This document shows, piece after piece, positions 1 to 8,568 of a stretch of DNA of 64,000 nucleotides (position 1 is the stretch's first letter; the number at the start of each line of letters is the position of its first letter). The notes beneath the pieces are model-generated. The model was given only the letters and a program-made list of their open reading frames with translations. It searched no databases and was not told where the DNA came from. The stretch is from Bacteroidota bacterium (GTDB taxonomy: Bacteria > Bacteroidota > Ignavibacteria > UBA10030 > UBA6906), in contig JAHBUR010000012.1 in the NCBI GenBank assembly GCA_019637975.1, positions 1 to 64,000 on the forward strand, written 5' to 3'. Both the position numbers and the translations under genes were made by a program.

Positions 1-152
1 GCAGAGAAGTTGCGACGTTGGTTGATGAAATGAAGGAAGCGGGAGAACATTCGGTGCAGTTTCACGCCAACGGTTTGGCAAGCGGCGTATATTTCTATCA
101 ATTATCAACTAACAGCTTTGTCCAGACTATGAAACTTCTCCTGCTTCGGTAG
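1..152 (+). CDS. C-terminal end of a T9SS-secreted protein (5' truncated by window edge)
   Basis: The window opens inside a gene. Reading from base 3 gives REVATLVDEMKEAGEHSV and, further on, SGVYFYQL, ending KLLLLR and a TAG stop at 150-152. This is the last strand region of a type A T9SS (Por secretion) C-terminal sorting domain, which directs periplasmic proteins through the outer membrane and is then usually removed. Only about 49 residues are visible, so the passenger domain is unknown. Bases 3-101 form a 99-bp module that aligns without gaps to modules at 915-1013, 2580-2678 and 3512-3610. Confidence 0.75.
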   Translation, partial: REVATLVDEMKEAGEHSVQFHANGLASGVYFYQLSTNSFVQTMKLLLLR

Positions 153-211
153 CCCGACTGCTTTGCCGAACGATCGAAGGATGATCATCTACCTCTGAAA
201 GGAACGCAACC

Positions 212-316
212 ATGACACACGCATGTTCAATTCTGATTTCCCTGTTCTTTGTCACCCTCAGAGTATCCTTTTCACAAGGACGCCTCCTGTCAGGGGGGCA
301 AGGAGGTGCACAATGA
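212..316 (+). CDS. Possible 34-aa signal-peptide-like small ORF, coupled to the next gene
   Basis: An ATG at 212 behind a GAAAGGAACG Shine-Dalgarno-like stretch opens a 34-codon frame. Its start, MTHACSILISLFFVTLRVSF followed by SQ, looks like a Sec signal peptide and resembles the start of the protein at 1083 (M-H-S-K-C-S-G-L-I-I...). It stops at 314-316, overlapping the ATG at 313 as ATGA. I see no mature domain. It may be the 5' stump of a deleted secreted gene, or a real small coupled leader ORF. The overlap and signal-like composition are seen; the interpretation is inference. Confidence 0.35.
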   Translation: MTHACSILISLFFVTLRVSFSQGRLLSGGQGGAQ

Positions 317-870
317 ACAAGAGCGCAATCGTTACTCCATTAATCTACTTTTCTGCGTTCACGATTTCATGCACCGATAAGGGGGTTCCCATTGAGTCCA
401 CACCCATCGGCTCGAATTTGGTTTCCAATCCATCATTTGAAAGTAACGGCCAGCCTTCGTCATCCGGCTGGCTTGGTTTTGGGAATCCTATGGCTACATT
501 CTCGATAGACGTTCCGCAAGGCGGTGGTAGCTACAGTGCTTCAATTCCATCTACATGGCCTGCCGGGCTCGTGCGCCTTCAGACGGGCATTCCTGCTATT
601 GAGGGCACACACATTTATCGTTTTGGCGTGTGGGCCAAATACGCCGGTCCTGTGAGTGGTGAGATCCACTTCTCGGTTTTACGAGCCGGTGCGATCACTC
701 TGCGCAAAACGATAACAATCACCGACACGGTTTGGAGTGAATACTCAACACTTGATACAGTTGCAAGTGTACCGGGCGATACGCTCCTATTGCGGTTGTT
801 TGGAGGCGGCGACCCCGTCTCTGTTGGGGATAGCTACTTCGACCTTTGTACTCTCGAGCGAGTAAACTAA
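313..870 (+). CDS. Secreted lipoprotein with carbohydrate-binding-like domain
   Basis: The protein has 185 residues. The start at 313 is chosen because AGGAGGTG lies at 301-308 and the N-terminus then forms a lipoprotein signal peptide ending FTISC. The sequence NLVSNPSFESNG followed by SSGWLGFG, and a run of beta-strand-rich sequence, resembles CBM4/9-type jelly-roll modules that begin with an NPSFE motif. It carries no T9SS tail of its own; the stop at 868-870 falls just before an out-of-frame tail fragment. Function is not known beyond probable surface or periplasmic glycan or protein binding. It may once have continued into the downstream tail. Confidence 0.6.
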   Translation: MNKSAIVTPLIYFSAFTISCTDKGVPIESTPIGSNLVSNPSFESNGQPSSSGWLGFGNPMATFSIDVPQGGGSYSASIPSTWPAGLVRLQTGIPAIEGTHIYRFGVWAKYAGPVSGEIHFSVLRAGAITLRKTITITDTVWSEYSTLDTVASVPGDTLLLRLFGGGDPVSVGDSYFDLCTLERVN

Positions 871-1064
871 GTGTAACTCAAAACCAACGGCTATTGGTGT
901 ATGATGTATTGGGACGGGAAGTGGCAACGTTTGTTGATGAAATGAAAGAAGCGGGAGAACATTCCGTGACTTTTGACGCTCGTAACCTGCCGAGCGGAGT
1001 CTATTTCTACCAACTCAAAACCAACGGCCATTCACAGACAAAGAAAATGGCTCTTATACAGTGA
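846..1064 (+). pseudogene. Orphan T9SS sorting tail without passenger
   Basis: This frame encodes LLVYDVLGREVATFVDEMKE and continues through GEHSVTFDARNLPSGVYFYQ to a TAA-type end after KKMALIQ. It is a complete type A sorting tail core but lacks the NPFNP segment and any signal peptide or passenger. It overlaps the end of the preceding lipoprotein gene in another frame. The only available ATG (846) lies inside that gene. I read it as a leftover tail after recombination or frameshift, not as an independent gene. An error in the assembly here would give the same picture. Confidence 0.55.
875..1028 (+). repeat. 17-bp direct repeat flanking the orphan tail
   Basis: The 17-mer aactcaaaaccaacggc occurs at 875-891 and again at 1012-1028. 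The second copy codes for LKTNG inside the tail; the first lies in the junction between the lipoprotein stop and the tail fragment. Direct repeats bracketing a fragment are what a slipped or homologous recombination between tail modules would leave. Confidence 0.7.
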
Positions 1065-1082
1065 TTCTGATGGGGCACTATC

Positions 1083-2729
1083 ATGCACAGTAAATGCAGT
1101 GGTCTTATCATTATGACCTTCATTGCCGTTCACGTCGTCTCAGCGCAATCATTTCTCACACTCATATCCCCCGCTGGAAACGAGCAATGGAGTATGGGGT
1201 TCACCTATCCAATAAAATGGACGGCGTTCGGTGTTGACACCGTTAGAATCGAGTACTCGACATCAGGACAAAGCGGCCCTTGGATGCTCATAACGCCGGG
1301 CGTGCCGTCGGATCTGCAAGCACCCGGTTCCCTCTCAGATCTGGAAGAACAGGATGAGTTTACCCGATCGATTATACGGGGACGCTATTACTGGACTATC
1401 CCATGGTCTATCAACGACAGTTGTTACATTCGCATCTCGCACAAATCAAATCCGTCACTGTCCGATGTGAAGAGGTTCACCGTCAAACCCTACTGGGGTT
1501 GGATAGTTCAAGTGAGCGAGGTGGATATCCCCCTATATACAGTCCAGGCAATAGGGCGCGTCGCATTTGATGCTCAATACTGGGCCGGTGGAAAACACGG
1601 CGTTGTCATCAGAACAACTGACAGGGGCATTCATTGGATTGTATCCGGTATTTTGGAGGGTGACGTCCGAACGATAGCCGCGTGGGTGGGCTTCTATCCC
1701 GGAACCGCCGTTGCAGGAAGTGTAATGCCGTCCGGTCGTGCGAGAATCAGCAGAACGACGAACGAGGGGAGGACGTGGAGTGTTGTTGACACAACCGCCA
1801 CCGTGTGGAGATCAATACGATTCGTCAATGCTAATAAGGCCTATGCAATCGGAGACCCTGTTGGTAATTTCTGGGTGTTGAAGAAAACAACCAATGACGG
1901 CATTACTTGGATCGACATTCAACCCCCTCTCCCTGCCACAGCAGGTGAGGGTGGGTTCTACAACGCTGCCGCGTGGATCGATTCCACCCGCGGTTGGTTC
2001 GGCACGAACGACAACGCAATATATCGTACAACCGACGGCGGATCGACGTGGACAAAGGTATTCGTGCAACCGGGCTCTTCCGGCATAACCGCAATCCATT
2101 TCTTTTCCATTTTGCACGGGCTTGCAGGTTCCGCCGACGGCTCGGTGTACCGGAGTACCGACGGCGGGGTGAGTTGGACCAAGTACACGACAAAACTTCC
2201 CACAGCCATTACGGGAATTTCTGGACTTACGTATCCCTCGGAATGTTGGGCCATATCGGGGCCGAATATCTATCACAGCCAGAATGGCGGCGAGACATGG
2301 GCAATTACACAGTATGATGGATATGCAGGAATTGCTCAGTTGCATCATATCTCACTCGCAGGCGAACAGACGGCGGGGTTAGGTTGCGCAGTCGGAGAAA
2401 ATGGAACTGCCATTGGCTTCTATAGATTCCTTACCGGCGTACAACCTCAGCCACATACCCGGGCAGAGGCGTTTGAGTTGTTCCAGAGTTTTCCCAACCC
2501 GTTCAATCCGAGCACGACCATCGAATTTCGGATTTCGAATTTCGGATTTGTTTCATTGAAGGTGTTTGATGTGTTGGGGCGGGAAGTGGCGACATTGGTA
2601 AATGAGGTGAACGAAGCGGGAGAACATTCGGTGACTTTTGACGGTCGTAACTTGCCGAGCGGAGTGTTTTTTTATCAAATGAAATCCGGCAGTTTCACTC
2701 AAACACGAAAACTCTTACTACTTCGATAA
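1083..2729 (+). CDS. Secreted beta-propeller protein with T9SS tail
   Basis: 548 residues. Residues 1-21 are a Sec signal peptide ending VVSAQ. Residues about 25-110 form an Ig-like domain (LTLISPAGNEQW, IKWTAFGVDTVRIEYS) of the kind that precedes many T9SS cargo proteins. Residues about 150-450 hold several YCF48/BNR-type propeller blades, each with a TTDGGxTW-like turn (TTNEGRTW, TTNDGITW, TTDGGSTW, STDGGVSW, SQNGGETW). The last 80 residues are a full type A sorting tail with SFPNPFNPSTTIEF and VFDVLGREVATLVNEV. Such proteins are exported across the outer membrane by T9SS; ligand and role cannot be told from sequence. The stop lies 5 bp before the next gene, suggesting co-transcription. Confidence 0.85.
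   Translation: MHSKCSGLIIMTFIAVHVVSAQSFLTLISPAGNEQWSMGFTYPIKWTAFGVDTVRIEYSTSGQSGPWMLITPGVPSDLQAPGSLSDLEEQDEFTRSIIRGRYYWTIPWSINDSCYIRISHKSNPSLSDVKRFTVKPYWGWIVQVSEVDIPLYTVQAIGRVAFDAQYWAGGKHGVVIRTTDRGIHWIVSGILEGDVRTIAAWVGFYPGTAVAGSVMPSGRARISRTTNEGRTWSVVDTTATVWRSIRFVNANKAYAIGDPVGNFWVLKKTTNDGITWIDIQPPLPATAGEGGFYNAAAWIDSTRGWFGTNDNAIYRTTDGGSTWTKVFVQPGSSGITAIHFFSILHGLAGSADGSVYRSTDGGVSWTKYTTKLPTAITGISGLTYPSECWAISGPNIYHSQNGGETWAITQYDGYAGIAQLHHISLAGEQTAGLGCAVGENGTAIGFYRFLTGVQPQPHTRAEAFELFQSFPNPFNPSTTIEFRISNFGFVSLKVFDVLGREVATLVNEVNEAGEHSVTFDGRNLPSGVFFYQMKSGSFTQTRKLLLLR
2521..2548 (+). repeat. 14-bp tandem duplication inside a sorting tail
   Basis: The unit tcgaatttcggatt is present twice in perfect tandem (2521-2534 and 2535-2548). 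It codes for FRISNFGF between the NPFNPSTTIE and VSLKVFDVLG parts of the tail. The repeat is in frame and may be a short inserted element used as linker. Confidence 0.7.
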
Positions 2730-2734
2730 TCAAA

Positions 2735-3661
2735 ATGAAACAGACACTTCTTCTGCTCACTATCCTTGCTTGCGCAGATGCAGCACGCAGTCAACCGGAC
2801 TCATTGGTTGATGTCTTTCCGTTGGCAATCGGGAATCAATGGCGTCATCTGTACACAACATTTCTGCTTGAACCTCCACAGGACATAATCTTCACTGATA
2901 CGGGATGGGTCGAACATTCAGTATCGAGCAAGCAACAGTTCACCGACTCTACAGTCTGGAGCCTGACTCGAATTCGACATTTTAACCACTGTCGAAGGTC
3001 AATGCCGCCATGGCCCGGTTGGGATACTTGCTATGCTATAATGGACACAGCTACGATCCAATTGGTTGAACAACATGCAGGTGCGCACAGAATGAACGTA
3101 CAGGCTTTCGAGTGGAGAGACATATTTCCATTTGCCGCAACACTGACGGATACGACAGGCATGTACCGGTATCGACGCGTGGATTCATCAGGCATCGTGA
3201 CAATACGTATGTCACAGCCGGATCAATTCTGCGCTCATTCGTTCTTAACGACACTGCAGAGCGGAGTCGGACTTATCAACATACAATGCTCTCTTCTGAG
3301 ATGCACAGACTTCCATCGAACAAACCACACTCTGTTGAACTATCTCGTGCTTTCCTCACCGGAACCTGACAATCGGGCGACAACGTATGCCCTCTATCAG
3401 AACTACCCCAACCCGTTCAATCCCACCACCACGATACAATACTCCCTCTCCTCACAGGAGAGGGGCGGGGTGAGGTCGCTTGTGACTTTGAGGGTGTTTG
3501 ATGTGTTGGGAAGAGAGGTGGCAACGTTGGTGAATGAGGTGAAGGAAGCGGGAGAACATTCGGTGACTTTTGACGCTCGCAACCTGCCAAGCGGAGTATA
3601 TTTCTATCACATGAAATCCGGCACTTTTTCGGCAACGCGCAAATTAGTATTGATGAAATAA
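2735..3661 (+). CDS. Secreted protein of unknown function with T9SS tail
   Basis: 308 residues with a signal peptide (MKQTLLLLTILACADAARSQ). The passenger, about residues 21-210, begins DVFPLAIGNQWRHLY, a pattern common in Ignavibacteria/Chlorobi secreted proteins but without an assigned function. It has several Cys (for example FNHCRRSMPPWPGWDTC) that could pair in the oxidising periplasm. The end is a type A sorting tail (NYPNPFNPTTTIQYSL, VFDVLGREVATLVNEV, LVLMK). A palindromic sequence is inserted in frame inside the tail (SSQERGGVRS). It follows the propeller gene by 5 bp and probably shares its transcript. Confidence 0.75.
   Translation: MKQTLLLLTILACADAARSQPDSLVDVFPLAIGNQWRHLYTTFLLEPPQDIIFTDTGWVEHSVSSKQQFTDSTVWSLTRIRHFNHCRRSMPPWPGWDTCYAIMDTATIQLVEQHAGAHRMNVQAFEWRDIFPFAATLTDTTGMYRYRRVDSSGIVTIRMSQPDQFCAHSFLTTLQSGVGLINIQCSLLRCTDFHRTNHTLLNYLVLSSPEPDNRATTYALYQNYPNPFNPTTTIQYSLSSQERGGVRSLVTLRVFDVLGREVATLVNEVKEAGEHSVTFDARNLPSGVYFYHMKSGTFSATRKLVLMK
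3444..3464 (+). repeat. Palindromic element inserted in coding sequence
   Basis: ccctctcct (3444-3452) and aggagaggg (3456-3464) are perfect 9-bp inverted arms around a 3-bp loop, followed by gcggggtgagg. This matches a GC-rich palindromic motif that I recall as recurring in unrelated bacterial genomes. Here it adds about ten residues to the T9SS tail of the 2735-3661 gene without breaking the frame. Confidence 0.7.
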
Positions 3662-3721
3662 GGAAAATGCGTTACAATGGGATATATTTGAAACCGTTCT
3701 TTCATCTTTCCTAATCATCTC

Positions 3722-4567
3722 ATGCGGGTTGCGTTTCAGGGTGTTCACGGGGCGTACAGCGAGTTTGCTGCAACAAAGTTCTTCACAGCTAAATGCACAG
3801 CTCTTCCGTTAGAACGTTTTGAGGATGTCTTTGCCGCTGTCGAACAGCGACGGGCAGACCGGGGCATCATCCCCATCGAAAACTCGCTTGCCGGAAGCAT
3901 CCATCAGAACTACGACCTCCTTCTCGCACACAAACTCTATATTGTCGGCGAGATGCATCTCCGCATCGAACATGCGCTGATGTGTCATTCTTCATCTTCC
4001 CTCAAGCATATTACGCAAGTCCGTTCCCACCCGATGGCGCTGGCGCAATGCAGTTCGTTCCTCTCACGAAATCCAATGCTCAAGCAGGTCCCCTATTTCG
4101 ACACGGCAGGCGCCGCCAAATTCATCGCCGACAACGAAGTCCGTGACACGGCGGCCATTGCAAGCGAGCTTGCGACAAAACTCTACGGCTTGAAAATCCT
4201 CAAGCGAGGCATTTCGAACAGCAAGCAGAACTTCACCCGCTTTCTCATCATCTCCCGCAAAGCGGTGAAGCCCGACAGGAAAGCGAAATCCAAAAGCAGT
4301 ATCGTCTTCGTTCCGCATTCGAACGAGACAGGAATTTTGTTCAAGATTCTTGGCATCTTCTACGTCCGCAATATCGACTTGCTGAAAATTGAATCCCGTC
4401 CCGACCCCGACTCACCGTTCGAGTATCTTTTCTATCTAGATATAGCGGGAAGTCCGGCACAGAACAAGGTGGCGCAAGCGCTTGAGCATATTCAGGAGAA
4501 AACCAGATTCTTCCGTCTGTTGGGATCATACCCGGTCGGAAGAGGCAAATTCAATGGTGGAGTGTAA
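3722..4567 (+). CDS. pheA: Prephenate dehydratase
   Basis: Converts prephenate to phenylpyruvate in phenylalanine synthesis. 281 residues, the normal length for a stand-alone cytosolic enzyme without a chorismate mutase domain. The N-terminal catalytic domain has GVHGAYSE (8-14), IPIENSLAGSI (50-60) and the signature T-R-F with the catalytic Thr at 172. Residues about 190-270 form an ACT regulatory domain with ESRP at 224-227, the conserved element of the phenylalanine site, so feedback inhibition by Phe is expected. The ATG at 3722 has no clear Shine-Dalgarno sequence. The next gene starts 13 bp after the stop. Confidence 0.93.
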   Translation: MRVAFQGVHGAYSEFAATKFFTAKCTALPLERFEDVFAAVEQRRADRGIIPIENSLAGSIHQNYDLLLAHKLYIVGEMHLRIEHALMCHSSSSLKHITQVRSHPMALAQCSSFLSRNPMLKQVPYFDTAGAAKFIADNEVRDTAAIASELATKLYGLKILKRGISNSKQNFTRFLIISRKAVKPDRKAKSKSSIVFVPHSNETGILFKILGIFYVRNIDLLKIESRPDPDSPFEYLFYLDIAGSPAQNKVAQALEHIQEKTRFFRLLGSYPVGRGKFNGGV

Positions 4568-4580
4568 GCAGGAGTGATAG

Positions 4581-5657
4581 ATGAGGGATAGCGGAACGAG
4601 AAGAGGAAGAGGTTCGGGATTCAACACCCCTAACAGATTCGAGAAGACACATCTTGAGCCGCTGGATATAGACCTTCAGTACGAGGAGGACGAGCCGCAA
4701 CTTAAGACCACGTTTTATCCCGATGCGTCGAAATCCATTCTCGCAAAGAACGACTCGCCTGATCTGCCGTTTGACTACAGCCTGAACCCGTACCGAGGCT
4801 GCGAACACGGCTGCATTTATTGCTACGCACGGCCTTCGCATGAGTACCTCGGATTTTCGGCAGGACTCGATTTCGAAAGCAAGATTATGGTAAAGCTGGA
4901 TGCGGCGAAGCTGCTTGAGCAGACTCTGCAGAAAAAAAGCTGGCAGCCGCAAATGGTCGCATTTTCGGGCAACACGGATTGCTATCAGCCTGTTGAGCGG
5001 AAACTGCAACTGACCAGACAATGTCTCGAAGTGTTTCTGAAATTCAGAAATCCTGTCGGATTGATTACGAAGAATGCGCTTGTGCTTCGTGACATTGATG
5101 TTTTTCAGGAGATGGCAAAACTCAATCTCATTCACATCATGATTTCGATAACAAGTCTCGATGCGGATTTGATTCGAAAAATGGAGTCGAGAACTTCAAC
5201 TCCCATAAACAGATTGAAAACGATTGAGGAGTTGGCGAAGAAAGGAATTCCCGTCGGCGTGAACGCGGCGCCGATCATTCCGGGCCTCACAGATGAAGAA
5301 CTGCCGGCAATTCTCAAGTCTGCAGCGGAACACGGAGCGACGAGTGCCGGCTACATTCTGCTGCGTTTGCCCGGCGCTGTGAAGCCGCTTTTTCTTGATT
5401 GGCTGCAACGCGAGTTGCCGCAACGGGCGGGAAAAGTTGTGAGCAGAATAAAGGATACAAGAGACGGAGAGTTGAGTGATTCGCGTTTTGGAAAGCGTTT
5501 GAAAGGCGGTGGAGAAATTGCGGAGGCTATCAACAGCCTGTTCCATCTACACGCAAAAAAATACCGTCTCGACAAGCGATGGAGCGGCCTTTCGACAGAA
5601 CATTTTCAAGGAAATAGCGGACCGGAAAGCCCGCGCCGGCAACTCGAACTCTTCTAA
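4581..5657 (+). CDS. Radical SAM protein, PA0069/SPL-like family
   Basis: 358 residues with the radical SAM cluster motif C74-x3-C78-x2-C81 (RGCEHGCIYCYARP), which binds a 4Fe-4S cluster and S-adenosylmethionine. The motif context and the GLDFESKIMVK and FSGNTDCYQPVE stretches place it in the PA0069 group, distantly related to spore photoproduct lyase. The substrate is unknown. It starts with ATG after AGGAG (4570s) and lies 13 bp behind pheA, so the two are probably co-transcribed, although no functional link is evident. Its TAA overlaps the stop codon of the convergent gene on the other strand. Confidence 0.85.
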   Translation: MRDSGTRRGRGSGFNTPNRFEKTHLEPLDIDLQYEEDEPQLKTTFYPDASKSILAKNDSPDLPFDYSLNPYRGCEHGCIYCYARPSHEYLGFSAGLDFESKIMVKLDAAKLLEQTLQKKSWQPQMVAFSGNTDCYQPVERKLQLTRQCLEVFLKFRNPVGLITKNALVLRDIDVFQEMAKLNLIHIMISITSLDADLIRKMESRTSTPINRLKTIEELAKKGIPVGVNAAPIIPGLTDEELPAILKSAAEHGATSAGYILLRLPGAVKPLFLDWLQRELPQRAGKVVSRIKDTRDGELSDSRFGKRLKGGGEIAEAINSLFHLHAKKYRLDKRWSGLSTEHFQGNSGPESPRRQLELF

Positions 5658-6142
5658 TGCCCGTTGCCCTGAGCTGGTTTGGTAATTCGGTTGAGCGTCT
5701 CCGTCTTGGCTTCGCGATCCAACGGCGCAAGATCATACACTTCGTCGGGAAGAATTTTCGACCCCAGGAAGAAGCCCGCAACACCGCCCACGACAACGCC
5801 GAACGCCGCGCTGTAAATATCGGCCTGTTCCTGATCGCGGGCAACGGGCTTCAGCGCAAACCCGATCGCGCCCCCGCCCGCGCCGCCGATGATTGTCGCG
5901 GGCAAAATTGCCCCTGTACGCTCACGCCGTACTTCCGTCAGCGAATCGAGTAGGACCCAATCAGAGAAGTTCTTTTTGTGGAGGAAATGGAGGGTATCGC
6001 CGCCCAGTTCAACAAGGGCAACGTTTGCATAGCGTTCTCCGTTTATCAGCCGGATTTCGTAGTCGAAATCCTGGGCAGCGCATACGGACACACCTGCACA
6101 GATCGCGGCGGCTGCCAGCACACTACAAAAACGAGCGTTCAT
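5654..6142 (-). CDS. Secreted or membrane protein with glycine-rich segments, unknown function
   Basis: 162 residues from the ATG at 6142, chosen because GGGGAGAG precedes it by a suitable distance. It begins with a signal peptide (MNARFCSVLAAAAICAGVSV, then CAAQ). After a short SH3-like region (YEIRLINGERYANVALVEL) there are two glycine-rich hydrophobic stretches (IIGGAGGGAIGFAL and VVVGGVAGFFLGSKI) that look like glycine-zipper membrane hairpins. I do not recognise a named family. It lies 40-65 bp downstream of gcvH on the same strand and its stop overlaps the stop of the convergent radical SAM gene by 4 bp. Confidence 0.65.
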   Translation of the reverse strand: MNARFCSVLAAAAICAGVSVCAAQDFDYEIRLINGERYANVALVELGGDTLHFLHKKNFSDWVLLDSLTEVRRERTGAILPATIIGGAGGGAIGFALKPVARDQEQADIYSAAFGVVVGGVAGFFLGSKILPDEVYDLAPLDREAKTETLNRITKPAQGNGH

Positions 6143-6207
6143 GTTTCTCTCCCCGTTCATGAAACACCACAACCCTCTTTGACTACACCTCGGATGTTAC
6201 TGCCCGA

Positions 6208-6579
6208 TCAGTGCCTTTGTAGGCTGTCGTATCCAGTAGATCGGACAGCCTGACGGCGCTTCGAGAGTTTTATCTTCACCATCCACCCCGCTCCGTACGG
6301 ATCTTTGTTGACGGTTTCGGGACTTTTTTCGAGTTCCTTGTTGACTTCAAGAATGGCTCCGGAAACCGGCGCGTACAAATCGGACACAGCCTTTACGGCT
6401 TCGATGGTTCCGAATGAATCGTGAGCCTTGACCGCCTTGCCGATGGCAGGCAACTCAACAAACACGACATCCCCCAACTCACCTTGTGCATAGTCTGTAA
6501 TGCCGATTGTGCCTGTGTCGCCATCTACTTTCAGCCACTCGTGGTCTTTTGTGTACTTGAGATCTGCGGGAAAATTCAT
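6208..6579 (-). CDS. gcvH: Glycine cleavage system H protein (C-terminus frameshifted)
   Basis: Lipoyl carrier that shuttles the aminomethyl group between the P, T and L proteins of glycine cleavage. The N-terminal 100 residues are canonical: KYTKDHEWLKV, GITDYAQGELGDVVFVELP and the lipoylation site TIEAVKAVSDL. An AAAGGT sequence sits before the ATG. After GWMVKIKLS the frame becomes KRRQAVRSTGYDSLQRH, unlike any GcvH. One frame over, the same DNA gives LSDLLDTTAYKGTDRAV, the expected C-terminal helix, ending at a stop at 6183-6185. A one-base insertion near 6258-6264 explains this. The other gcv genes are not nearby. Confidence 0.9.
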   Translation of the reverse strand: MNFPADLKYTKDHEWLKVDGDTGTIGITDYAQGELGDVVFVELPAIGKAVKAHDSFGTIEAVKAVSDLYAPVSGAILEVNKELEKSPETVNKDPYGAGWMVKIKLSKRRQAVRSTGYDSLQRH

Positions 6580-6657
6580 GATTGGACCTTTCAGGATTGA
6601 AGGATCATTGACAATTGAAATATGAAGACGTGAAACCCCTGTTTTAATGCAACGAAC

Positions 6658-8004
<1,347 letters not shown>

Positions 8005-8018
8005 GGGCGCTCCCGAAA

Positions 8019-8525
8019 TTAGGCTGGCTCGATGAGGAAGAGCACCTGATCGTATTCGACAGGTTGACCGTTTTCTACCATAATTTGCACAATCTTGCCT
8101 GCAACATCCGATTCAATTTCGTTCATCAATTTCATGGCTTCGACAATGCAAAGGACAGATCCCTTCTGCACCGTTCCGCCGACCTGAACAAATGCCGGTG
8201 CTTCAGGTGCCGGCGAGCGGTAGAATGTTCCGACGATTGGCGATTTGACTTCATGGTATTTCGGGCCTGCAGTTGCTGCCGGAGCGGGTTGCTCCGCAGG
8301 AAGTGCGGAAGCCAGCGCTTGTGAAACGGGTGCGGCCGGCATGACCGGAGTTTGGGAAAGAGAATTCTGTGGTGGAGCAACTTGATATACGGTTTGAGTC
8401 GGAGCGGCAGCCGATTGGTGTGTTTTAGCTACGCGAATCTTCTTTCCATCCTCCTCAATTTCAATCTCGTCAACCTTGCTTTCTGAAACAAGCTCGATGA
8501 GTTTTGTTACGTATTCAATGTCCAT
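8019..8525 (-). CDS. accB: Biotin carboxyl carrier protein of acetyl-CoA carboxylase
   Basis: 168 residues. The N-terminal helix region ([20 protein letters not shown]) is followed by a Pro/Ala/Gln-rich flexible linker (about 36-88) and the biotinyl domain (89-168) with the E-A-M-K-L motif and biotinylated Lys at 132. It presents biotin to AccC and to the carboxyltransferase AccA/AccD. The ATG at 8525 has AGGAG upstream. It sits between efp (44 bp upstream) and accC (14 bp downstream). Confidence 0.95.
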   Translation of the reverse strand: MDIEYVTKLIELVSESKVDEIEIEEDGKKIRVAKTHQSAAAPTQTVYQVAPPQNSLSQTPVMPAAPVSQALASALPAEQPAPAATAGPKYHEVKSPIVGTFYRSPAPEAPAFVQVGGTVQKGSVLCIVEAMKLMNEIESDVAGKIVQIMVENGQPVEYDQVLFLIEPA

Positions 8526-8568
8526 GCAGACTCCTGATTGGTGGCACGTAGTAGTTCGGGTAGGAGGT

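Noticed and set aside
1812-2348. Several overlapping frames on both strands, up to 178 codons
   Set aside because: They are shadows of the repetitive propeller blades of the secreted protein at 1083-2729.
4551-5135. 194-codon minus-strand frame
   Set aside because: Antisense to the radical SAM gene, which has intact motifs; composition is that of a reverse-complement shadow.
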